Shown here: positions 34,231 through 45,491 of the stretch, one piece after another
How the letters are laid out: each line of letters opens with the position of its first letter
Numbering within the stretch: the first letter of the stretch is position 1
NCBI GenBank assembly: GCA_963855995.1
Contig: OY979724.1
Coordinates: forward strand, 4,657,558 to 4,721,557
Length of the DNA stretch: 64,000 bases
Reading direction: 5' to 3'
From: Muricea muricata
Taxonomy: Eukaryota; Cnidaria; Anthozoa; Malacalcyonacea; Plexauridae
Notes under the pieces: model-generated
What the model was told of the DNA's origin: nothing
What the model saw: only the letters and a program-made list of their open reading frames with translations
Database searches by the model: none
Position numbers and translations under genes: made by a program

Positions 34231-37200
34231 CTAAAATCAGATCTGGATTCAGAGACAGCAGTGATACTTGGTCAAGGAAATGTGGCTAATTTTGATGTCG
34301 CACGTATACTACTAAAACCCGTCAGCATGCTGGAAGTAACAGCGGATTCTGTAGGCAACAGTTTAGAATTGATAGAGATATTCAGTGTAACAGTCGCTGG
34401 GCAAGTTCGATAATTCAAGGTAGCGACGATTTGCCTGCGTCACGACACAATAATATTCGAAGAATCAAAGGCGAGGATATATTTTACAGGCAACTTTAAC
34501 GTTCTTAAACACAACACGATACAAATGTTCGAATTCTCGGTAGATATGTTCACATAACATACGTACGTTGTCGTGAACTAAAACATGAATATATAAATTA
34601 TCAACTAATGCTCACGCATAGCATTTCAAGAATCCCTGAGCCAGAAAATTCGTTTCTAGGCCTATTACACAAGTAACTAAAAAATACTAAATCAAATTAT
34701 GAACATGGACTTGCAAACTATCATTCGACATGCTATCATAAATTTTAAATCATATATCACGAAAAGCTGCTTAATTGCATAATAGTAAACTTACATAAAA
34801 GTCCCGCTTTGTCGAGGCGATCGATGCAAAAGCTACGGATGTCCCAAGTGCTAGAACAACTGAGAAAACATACGACAAGATTTACGAAATTTCAAACAGT
34901 GCACAAAACCAACTGAACAAAAACATGATTCGCGCAAGGCCCCTCCCGATCGGAACTAGTTATTGTGTCATGCATAAAACCACTACTGACTGTTCCTGTT
35001 TACTGCTAACTCAAGCTGAAGAAAGACTTTACATCCAGTACGAACAGAGCTTAGTTTATGTTTTCGTCTCTTACTGGATCTTAAAGAGGAACAGTTAAAA
35101 ACTGTTCAGTTACGTCTGCTGACACTTCCTAGGACGTTGCAGTAGACTTATTATCATCAAGCCGGAGTAAGCGATGCGAACGCATCCTGATGTCCGTTTG
35201 GTCTTGGTGAAAGCAAGGTGACAGTTAAGCCTGAAGAAGACTTATAGCTAAATTTGGCTGACATAAGCTTCAGTGGCATAGGGAAAAGAGTAAAACCCAT
35301 ACAGCTATTACCCAGTTCAGGTTAGTCTCAGATATTAGCTATTATTTTTTAAACATTGGATCAATCAGCAATGACCTATAAAAAAGGAACAGTTTATTAC
35401 ATAGGTCAGACTATCATTTGAATGTCACACAATGATAACTATACCCTCACACAAAATTTCAGCAACAATGCTGTTTCTGGTTGTTGTTTTTTCTTCAGAA
35501 AACAGATATATGCGAGCACACACTGGACGTGCTACGTAAAAGCAAAGTAAAGCGAGTTTATGTGATGGGAAGAAGAGGTCCTTTGCAGGTTTGATTCGTT
35601 TAGCGCGGACCAGTTCAATGTAGATTGGTAAAGATATCTCTAATATGAAGCCATTAATAGTGTATTATAAATTGTAATAATTGTAGTAACTTAGAATAAG
35701 ATATCTTAATCGTGGTGGTTCAGTGAAGTCTTTGTAGGCATTATTCTAAAAATAACAAATAGTATTCTACAATAAGCTGTCATGGTTTATGTCTAAACTA
35801 CCTCAGTGAAAAATATGTCTCAAACGTGGTGGTCCAGTGTAGGTTGTATTCTAATGTATACCTGAAAAGATAGCTATCTCAAATTATCGTGGTGGCCCAG
35901 TGTATGTAATTTTCCAATACTATAACTGTCATCTATAAATTATTGGGAGACTAAAAGCCTTTCAGTGTCTAGAAGGCATGTTAGGCTTTGGCGTTGTCTT
36001 GGCCGTTTTGTGCATTTGTGGTTGAAACGTTTCAAACCTCGAACATTTTGCTTGCTTTTAGATTTCATTCACAATCAAGGAGCTTCGTGAAATGACGAAG
36101 CTGCCCGGAAGTCGGCCGGTGTTCGAACCACACGACTTTCAACCCATACGAGAAATAATTTCTGGTAAATTTCCAGGTTAGTTTTCATATCATTTTGTTG
36201 GAAATTACTTTGCAGAGCGGATTGTCTTAAAACATGAAAAATGACTTTATGAAAAATTAGAGTACATGCATGGTATATGAACTATATGCATGTAGTACGT
36301 ACATCGTGGTATATGTGTTATTTCAATGATATAAATAATTGCAGGCATTTATTTTAAATTGTCATATTCACAGAGAAAGCGACAGTTTTTTAGCAAGTGT
36401 TTTATTCTGCGTTCATGCGGGTCTTGAAGAGTTTTTGAAATTGAAAGTTAATGGACCAGCGTGTATAAATTTTCCACTCAAATCCTCACGAAATTTTAAG
36501 CAAACAAACCCTGAACGAACCTTGATTATTATTTTTCTTTATATGAAACGAAATTCACCAGTTATTGTTTGTGATGTTGAACCATTTTAGAAACTCCAAG
36601 ACAAAAGCGAAGATTATTCGAGCTGCTTTGTAACACAGCATTGTAAGTAATCAGGAGATTATTGCAAGGAAAATTGGTATTATTTCTGAGCTATAATACA
36701 AACATTGCACAAAGATATCCACCGCATTTCTGTAAGTATATCAAAAGGAAATGCTAAACATAACTCACAAAGAGAAATAGCTACTAAACATACTAAACTG
36801 TAAAATAATAATATTAGTAAAATATCATTATTGTTAATTTGGCTGGTAGGTCGATTTTTTCATTATTGCTACACTACTGGTTGACCATCACGGTGCTACA
36901 AGACCAAATCTTTATTTGCAACACTATTTTGACGTAGGAATACTCCTGATGAACAACCTGAAACATCTAAAGAGTTCAAACTAAAGTTTTGTCGCAGTCC
37001 TGTTGAAATATTGAGCTCTATTTCAGGAAGAACATCTGGAATAAAATTTGAAATAAACAACTTAATAGAGGTATGACGTTAAAGATACGTTTATGTATTG
37101 TGTTAAGGGCTTTTTGCAGAATACTGCTCCTACTGAATCTCCACGTATTTCAGATATCTTTTTCGATAGTTGAGACATAAACTACGCTAGCTTTTTGTAG

Positions 37201-39719
37201 AATACTACCTTTACACTAAACCAGCACATTTGAGATATCTTTCAGATAGTTTATCAACAAACCACGACAGCTTATTGTGAAAAAAAAGCACATCTAGACT
37301 AGACCAACAGTTTTAAGATATCTTTTGAGGTAGTGCAGACACAAAGCAGTAGAACAGCTTATTGTCCTAGATATTGTTTTCGATAAAAAAAGATTAGAGT
37401 GAGTTCATTTAACGTATACTTCGCTAGTCACCAGACGGAACTGTTGAAGCGAAAGGAAGTGGAAAGTCGGAAATTTTGAACTGCGGTCTGGTAAGTGTTT
37501 CCATACTAATACAAAGTTTTGCTCTGAAATAACTACACAAGAACATCTTCTTAACGGTAAATAAAAAAGCAATCACTTTGTAAAAACTGAGTGTTAAGAT
37601 TTTGAAGACAAGGAAATCGATGTGGGAGTTTTAAATCCATTATGCTGTAGTGTTTATACTTTTCATTATTTCCTTTAATTCTTGCTATTTTTTACTGCAC
37701 CGCAAATTCGTGCTCAATACATGGTCGCGTTCAGTCTGCTTTGGCCCAGAAATTCAACACTATATCACAAAGAAAGATGCATCCACTAACTACTAACTAT
37801 TTCTGTTGAGCAGCCAATAAAATCTCGCCTTTTAAAAAAAGATTCCTGCCTCTACCGAGATTACGAGACAAGTTGCAAGAAACGTTGCACAGTGTAACAT
37901 CCCTGTTCATCAAACTTCAGTTTTTAAAATAAATTTGTTGCGAGACAAGTTGCACAGTGCAACAGCGCCCTAAATGCTCCTTTACATTTTTCCAGGTATT
38001 TCGCAGCATTGGTTATCGTAGCGTCGCTATTGACAACGATATACCCTTTGATGATAAAAATGGTGTTGTATCTTGTGAATCCAATGATGGTCATGTGGCT
38101 GGACTACCAGGTATGCGGTCAGTTTTCACATTCTAGTCTCGGTTTTCTTTGTCTTCTTCAAAAGCATTGTATTCAAAGTAATGCATATATTTTAACAGGT
38201 GTTTATTGCTGTGGTTGGGTCAGGACAGGTCCCACTGGCGTCATTTTGAGCACGTTAAATGAAGGAAGAGAGACTGCCAAAGTGGTGGTGAAAGATTTAA
38301 ATGAAGGTGGATTAAAGGACAGAAAAATTATTTACTCTCATCAATGCTTAGTCTCACCAAAACTTACTTAGTCCCGTTAATAGATAAGTTTCCTTGCTGC
38401 AAATACTCTCATGAAACGAGGAACGTGACTATAAAAAATGTGGGCCATCAAGTGGACGAGTTAACAACCGTCACGTTTAAGGAGCAGTGTCAAGCCATTT
38501 TCAGCAATTGCTACACTTACAAATATTGCACAAAAAAGAAAAAAATAGTTTTAAGCACATAATAAGTCAATAACAAATAGAAAAACTTTGTGAAGAAGTA
38601 CCAGTGGAATGGTAATAATTAACTTAGGACTGAATTGGATTGAATTGATTTTTTTGTCGGAAAACAAATTGTGGGAAAGCTCCGTCTATGTAATGTTGCA
38701 TGTTGAAGCTTTTATATGATTAGTATTATACACGTATATTGTAACGGAATGTGTTTACAACGTATATTTTGGAAACGTTTTGTCTGGTTTTTGAATATAA
38801 GACATTTTTGGTAAAAATAGCGCGACACTGCCTCTTAATTTGAAAGCACCGAGATTACTGTTATTGAATCCAGTCGGCAATATCGGCAAATGCCGCCTAG
38901 ACAGCCTAAACAAAATTTCAAAAAATTTTGAACCTGGAATTCAGAATAAAAAGGAGAAACAAATGAAAATAACATTTTACCGTTTTCAAATTTGACAAAA
39001 TTTGGCAAGTTGTACAAATTTGCACTTCCATATCAGATCAATGCAAAATATCACGAAATAATGTCACAATGAAACTAAATTTGCCAACTTGATTTCGTTT
39101 CAGGTCAGCAAAGTATTGCTGATCTGATTATTTTTTGTTAGTTCTTCATAACTGCTTCTTCAAGCAAGTGTTTCTTTTTTGCAGGAAAACTCCCCGGGAT
39201 CACGACAGATAACATAGGTTTTCCAGGGATCTTAACTCTCATAGAATCTCGAGGTACCTTCAAACTAATGTTTTCCGGCCATTTGCAATTAAGCGTGAAC
39301 TGCGTTTTTTACGTGTTTGTTCGTATTATGAAACTTGATGTTTATTGGCCAAAACTTTCATATTACCATGGGCGGTACCAATGTTACTAAGGCAGGCTTA
39401 ACGTAACGAAACAAACACGTAAAAAACGCACGGTGCACGCTCAATTCCAAATGGTGGTAATGCTACTTTGTGCTTCAACAATGTCAACGCCTGAAATATG
39501 GGATTATTGTTAGCGAAAGTTTGGAAGAAGTCGCAACTTAGTCGTCACTTAATGTCACTGTTAACTGGTTGTATTTTACTAGGGGTAAAACCAGTATCGT
39601 TCACACAATGGGAACATATTGACAAACGCGAACAGCAAATGGGAAGCAACAACGAAAAACCAAGAGAAAAGATTGTGGACACTGAAACTCTTCTTAACTT
39701 AGCGCACGAAATTGATTAA
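34231..39719 (+). CDS. FDXR: NADPH:adrenodoxin oxidoreductase, mitochondrial, ten exons, N-terminal part missing
   Basis: FDXR passes electrons from NADPH through FAD to ferredoxin in mitochondria, for steroid and Fe-S cluster synthesis. Exons: 34231-34335 ([20 protein letters not shown]), 35499-35588 ([14 protein letters not shown]), 36062-36176 ([20 protein letters not shown]), 36591-36642 ([16 protein letters not shown]), 36938-37070 ([10 protein letters not shown]), 37428-37490, 37996-38110 ([20 protein letters not shown]), 38199-38306 ([20 protein letters not shown]), 39185-39253 and 39583-39719 ([20 protein letters not shown], stop). All ten junction phases fit. Donor 38306 (GAAG|GTGGAT) is weak but gives the family's reading. 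Missing: the roughly 190 N-terminal residues with the presequence and the FAD-binding GxGPAG motif. Only about 785 bases separate exon 34231 from the GPN1 start, and nothing similar is there. Odd: [10 protein letters not shown] has one more residue than the family's GNVALDVAR. Confidence 0.9.
39279..39454. mobile_element. MITE in the last FDXR intron
   Basis: The ends are 'ccatttgcaattaagcgtga' and the inverse of 'cacgctcaattccaaatgg'. Both arms also share 'gcgttttttacgtgtttgtt' in opposite orientation. Confidence 0.75.
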
Positions 39720-40164
39720 CGGTTAACTTAGACTAACAATGTTCTCCGGAGCTTTGTGGCGTACTGCATGGCGTTGTCATCCCAGAGTTTAGTACATTAC
39801 CACTTGAATCAACCCGGTTTACACAATATAGGAATGTAAGGATTAATTCAATTTATTTGTAATTATTTAAAGAATATCTAATGTTAATTAAACTTGTTTA
39901 TAATGAAATTAAAAGTGAGAATAAAATCATATTTCTATACAAAAATTTGTAATTATGGTATCGGTTTACCGATATTTTTCAAATGAAAAAAACATCACAG
40001 AAACTAATTTTGAATTCTGCCTCAGGAATAACGTAAAGGGAAATGGGACTAACTTGAATGTTAAGATCGTTTATAATTTTTCAGTGTAATATACAGTACA
40101 GTACATCAAAGTACACAAAATTTAATGACTTCACAACAGGGTTGACTGATTCCGGGTGGAAATA

Positions 40165-40770
40165 ATGCTATAACCGTATTTAGTGCTGCAAATAATTATT
40201 CAAATTCTCCTTATATTCTCCAGCGAGACAGACTCTCCTCTTCGACACATGTCAGGCTACCTGCATTATTTTAATTGCGTTTTTGTAAACATATAGACTT
40301 GATTAACTTTTTAATTAAAAAAAGTTCAAAATGATAGATGTATTTTAACCTTCATGGCTGCAGCAAATTCTATTTCAATCATTAATAAATTAAATTCAGT
40401 GTACGTTTCTCATTATGTTTTTAACAACGATACTACTTTTATGACACTCATATAAACTTATCAATTACAGCACTGTTGTATCTGAAAATAATGGTAGAAC
40501 TGTACTAGGTACTAGAAATAATTGCTCAATTTCTCCCCACATTTATAGCCTGCGAGACAGACTGTATTCTTTGATATATGTCAGGCTACCTGCATTATTT
40601 TAATTGCATTTTTAACTTTTATTAACTTTTTAATTAAAGAAAGTTCCAAATTATAGATATATTTATACCTCATGGCTTAATTTTCTGTTTCATTGAATTT
40701 ATTTCAATTTATGTCACTTATGTTTTTAACACAGACACTAAATATCACACATAAAATCTAACTCAATTTA
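40165..40770. repeat. Direct duplication, about 320 bp, downstream of FDXR
   Basis: Two diverged direct copies (about 40165-40450 and 40485-40770) share 'gtcaggctacctgcattatt' (40247 and 40582), 'taactttttaattaaa' and 'gcgagacagact'. No gene is seen between FDXR and the GPCR. Confidence 0.7.
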
Positions 40771-40782
40771 CGCCATTTCTCT

Positions 40783-41666
40783 CTAATTGAACATATTCTT
40801 AATTTCTTCCCTAAAACTGCCATTTCGCCAAAACACAAGACAAGGATTTAGCAGAGAGTTCAGATACATCAATGTCGCAACTGCGGCAGCCAAAATGGAG
40901 TTCGTATCACCATCAATTTTCCAGGCACTTGACAACAATTTAAAGAAGATAAAACACAAACCAAAGAGGTAGCAACAAAGAAGGCTCAAAATCACTGCCA
41001 AAGCGGTAACTGTCGACCTAAGTATCTTCTTTTTCGATACGATTTCTCGAGCTGAAGGAGTTTGCGTTGCTTCGATTGCTTTGCGATGTAGGGCTACGAG
41101 TCGGCATATCCAAATCCAAGTGAAAACCACGATACTGATGGTTGAGGATATTATCAAAACCGTCAGGTATATTTGTAGTGGAGAATTAAACTTTACAGCA
41201 AACGTTGCCGCTACGATGCAAACCCAAGAGCAAATCACCGTAATCTTTAAACGCTGCATGGTAACAATATTCTGGCAAAGATAAGGATAAGCTAAAGTCA
41301 GATAACTTTGTACACTGAGAATTACCATGGTTGCGAGTGACAAATAGAGGAAAATCATTGTTGATAACGAGGCAATGTCCCACAGAAGACAATGTTGTTC
41401 ACCCAGGACTTCGTGAAGCACGGCCGCCACATATATTGGTTGCACCAAGGCGGTCACGCTGATGTCTGTGATGGCAAGCAGGAAGAATATCGTGTTTTGG
41501 ATAGTTCGCAGACGAGGTTTACGACAGTTATAACAAGACCGTTGGCCAGTGTTCCGCAAAAAGATGAGAGAATATTTAAAATAACGAAGAAAGTTACCGC
41601 AGAAGTAAATTTCACTGTGGCTGGAATGTATACTTGGCCTGAAACGTCACACCCCATTACAATCAA
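40783..41666 (-). pseudogene. Class A (rhodopsin-like) GPCR with one frameshift
   Basis: The start is ATG 41666 (MIVMGCDVSGQVYIPATV). TM1 ends GTLANGLVITVV in one frame; the rest follows in the next frame from about 41520 (KPRLRTIQNTIFFLLAITD for loop 1/TM2). One missing base near 41518-41522 explains the change. TM3 has the conserved Cys (EQHCLLW) but QSY replaces DRY (SVQSYLTLAYP). The third loop carries KKKILRSTVTA. TM7 reads LNSLLNPCLVFWRN, so NPxxY is NPCLVF. Helix 8 is FREEIKNMFN, then stop. About 294 residues with a short tail fits cnidarian amine/melanocortin-like orphan receptors. The ligand is unknown. It is either a recent pseudogene or a working gene with an assembly indel. Confidence 0.8.
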
Positions 41667-42054
41667 CTAGATTTTCGAGCAATACTTGATGTATATACTT
41701 TGTCTGTTCATATGTGTAGAACGTTACACCTCCGTGTGAACGTATTCTTCTTCAAAATACTCTCAACATTTTGGAAAGAACCGATGTGTCATTTGTAGAC
41801 GAAGCAGTTCATAAGGAACCAAGGCATAAAGTAGTTTTAATTACTTAAAAGTATGTTTAGAGAGAAAACATTAAAAAAATACAAAATGCAGTGTTTTATT
41901 AATGCTTCGGGTCACTAATGAAAATGATCATTTGACAAGTGCGATTATTTGTAACTTTCATACAACCATGCGAATGTTATAGCGGAATACATTTAGCTAT
42001 ATATTTCAACTTGATGTCATTTCCATGCAAGCAAATACGCACAAACCACTTGTT

Positions 42055-42330
42055 TTTATCGTCGATTTCAGCTAACTTTTCACTGTAATATTCCGAACTT
42101 CGTTGCGAAGTTCGGAAGTTCGTTGCGAAGTCCAAAAGTTCGTTTCAGACTTCACAAGCCAGTTTGTAAACTAAGCATTTGATTGGCTTCTTTGAGTTCA
42201 GGGACCAATCACAGCCTTTGTTTACAAACCGGCTTGCAAATTCTGGAATGAACTTTGGAACTTTGCAACGAACATCGCAACGAAATTCGGAATATTACAG
42301 TGAAAAGTGACCTGAAATCGACGATAACAA
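42055..42330. mobile_element. MITE with long inverted repeats
   Basis: The left end 'ttatcgtcgatttcag' plus 'cttttcactgtaatattccg' pairs with the inverse at 42290-42328. Next to the left arm is a short tandem of 'gaagttcggaagttcgttgc'. No coding sequence. Confidence 0.75.
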
Positions 42331-43205
42331 AGAAAACAAAAAGATGATTGAAAATAGTTTATTTTTCTGTATTAATAATCCGGTCGGCATATTAATTGCT
42401 GGAGTGTAATATTAAAATTCATACAGAGACGTCTACATGCCGGCTCGCCACCTACCTGTACGAACAGCTGCTGTGATAGGCTGACGAAGACAATAGAAGA
42501 CAATAAAACTATAGAAATTCTAAAGAACGAATCTTATAAAAACTTATTACTATATATTGTCTCAGAAAGCCAACAACAAAACGTGTTCATATTAGGTTGG
42601 TCTTTACTCGTTTTATAACAAATCGCTTTCTCATCAATAGTAAGGTTTTTCCTGGTGGCAGACGACAATTTCAAGAAATAAAAATAAAAGATAATCCGTC
42701 ATAAAACATAACCACACCTTGAAACCTAGGATACGAATTAAAACAAGACAAGAATCAGTTTGTGATATCTCTCTATATATGCATGCATAAAGTTCTTTTT
42801 CACTGCTTTCCACCAACAAAGATCTTATCCAGTTCTCTTAATCCTTTTCTAACACTTTCCCTACACCTTTTCACTGCCTAGTAATCAGACTCATACCGAG
42901 AAATTCCTTTGTAACGACGTCATGTGATAATTATGGTATATCAGACCGCGTATTATATTGTAACTTTAGTTTGTCTGATGATGATTTTGTAATAAATCGA
43001 AATAATGACAAACTCATTCTCGTCTTGTTTCAATCTATATCCTGGTTTTCAAGATGCTAATCTTCGGATTATGTTTTATTCTTTATACATGTATCTCGCT
43101 TGGATTCTCACCTCTTCTAGCTTCTGCAATCCTTATACTCTCGTTATACAACAACTATTACAACCCATTCACACTTTCGGGAGAATATTGTTTAGAAAGT
43201 CGATT

Positions 43206-43533
43206 GAAAAGGTGATATTTCAAGTCCAATTTTAGAAAAAATAACTTGCATCAACAGAAAGCTCGTAAAAAACTATATATAAGACATTTAAATGGCCACC
43301 CTTATTTTTCCAATTCTAACTGAGTTATCAGCCTTTGAAAGCATATTTTTATACTAGTGCCCAGGTTTTTTGCGCGATTTTGGCATTTTTTCGTAGTTTG
43401 AAGGATCAATAACTTGAAAACCACTTGAAAAATCAAGGTGACCATTTAAATGTCTTATATTTAGTTTTTTACGAGCTTTCTGTTGATGCAAGTTATTTTT
43501 TCTAAAATTGAACTTGAAATATCACCTTTTTTG
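43206..43533. mobile_element. Foldback element, nearly perfect hairpin
   Basis: About 110 bases at 43206-43316 recur inverted at 43420-43533, for example 'ataacttgcatcaacagaaa' and 'gctcgtaaaaaacta'. The spacer is about 100 bases. No coding sequence. Confidence 0.8.
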
Positions 43534-44864
43534 ACAGTAATACAGTTTTATAGTAATATCGGCAAAAAACGTGTTGGCAAGAGCCCACAAGAAATTTCTG
43601 TGCGAACAACATTCAGAAATATACTTACTAACCTTAAAGGAACAAGATAAAACCAAAATGGAATTGCCCCTCGATATGGTAAGTAAACATGTTTTTTGGT
43701 ACCCCTATCTGCCGGACTAATAGTGGTAACCCTTTTCCGTTCGTAATACAAATGTATACAAATTTCGCAAAATTTACAGGACTATATTTTCCATACTTTA
43801 CAATATTTTGCAACCAATTGTATAAACATTAGGATGATCCTTCCTACTGTGGTAATTGATTTTCCAACACAACAAATAATGTCGACAACAATTACAACTA
43901 TTTTGATCGGACTTACAAACGACGCTATAGAAACATACAAGTCAGGTCTCGCATGAGTACGTGAGTAAAGTGCACAATGAAGTGCGCACTCTCATTTCTA
44001 TACAGGTATAACCACGCACTAGCGCGATAAAATATCTATCAGCAAAAATCACTGACAACAAAATCCCCTTGCAAATTACTGAATTCGGACAGAATTCCAC
44101 ATCATTTAAGGGGTTTTTTTAAATTATGCTATAAGGGTTTGTGCTACTTCTCAAACGCTAGAATTTTCAAGCGATACTCTCGAAGTGTAGCTGATCTTTC
44201 GAAGTTGGTTGAAAAGCACTAGCTTTTTAAATTTTCTCTAAGTTCTCTAATGTTTTCGCTAAAAGTGAAATTCATACTATACCATAGTAGAAACGAAGCC
44301 GTAATCGTATGATATAAAGCTTGCCTGACTTCGATATTTAGTACATAAATACTCTGAAACGTAAATTTTCTGATATCCTAATCCTCGCTTCTTTCCTTGA
44401 GTTGTGCATTTTCCCAGAGTAAAATAAAGTAGACGCTGGGGGGAACAGTTCAATTTTGGGAGTTTCACGTTTAACGACTTTCTTGTGCGAAAACACCCTA
44501 ATTACTAATTCAAAATAAATTTTTAAAGCCTTCGAACCAGCACGGATTTGGATGAACTTAGATTCAGTAATTTGGTGATCATGTGTGTGGGGTTTTGTCG
44601 TTTTTAATGCGTGGTTTATAGACCGTGACGTAAAAAAATCGATAATTGAGGGTAGGGGGGGGGGGGGAAGAAGGGAAATATTCATACATGCGTGCCCACA
44701 GAACACGAATACATAGATATGTTCCTCCTTCAATTATCGACTGTTTGCTACGCCAGAACTTAACAAGGATTATAAGTTATCAGTCGGGAACGTTCTCGTG
44801 GACGTCTAACTCAAAGATTGTTCATCTTTCTTATCTGTCCGTTACGTGAGTTTATTGCATCAAT

Positions 44865-45310
44865 TAATGTTAATTACCATGGGTATTTCCAGTTTCTTCT
44901 CACTATAAACATACCTCCGTACGATATCTTTTCACTCATGGCCAATGTTTTTTTTGTCGTGCATACATTAGTGTTAACTACCACGGGTATATCCAGTTTC
45001 TTCTCATTATAAACATACCTCCATACGATTTCTTTTCACTCATGGCCAATGTTTTTTTGTCGTGCATACATTAGTGTTAACTACCACGGGTATATCCAGT
45101 TTCTTCTCACTATAAACATACCTCCGTACGATTTCTTTTCACTCATGGCCGATGTTTTTTCGTCGTGCATACATTAGCGTTAACTACCACGGGTATATCC
45201 AGCTTCTTCTAATTATTGTTTGTGACTGTTACCTCCGTATGATTTCTTTTCTTCTAATTATCAACCGCGATTATTGCCTCCGCATGATTTCTTTTCACTC
45301 ATGGACATGT
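44865..45310. repeat. Tandem repeat, unit about 105 bp, four to five copies
   Basis: 'taccacgggtatatccag' recurs at about 44980, 45083 and 45186, with 'taccatgggtatttccag' at about 44875. Each is followed by 'cctccgtacgat' and 'cttttcactcatggcc'. The last copies are shorter. It lies 180 bases beyond the 3' end of the ankyrin-kinase-KEN gene. Confidence 0.8.
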
Positions 45311-45491
45311 TTTCTCTGTCATTATATAGAAATACATGCCAGCACATTGTGAATTGTTTAGTGACAGCCTGAGCAACAATGTCTTGATTGACAACTTGGT
45401 AACTTGCACGTAGGCTAAAAAATCGACAAGAGTTATTTAATGATCAGCTTGAGGGTTTAGGAATATCCTGCCGGCCTTTACTTTACATACC

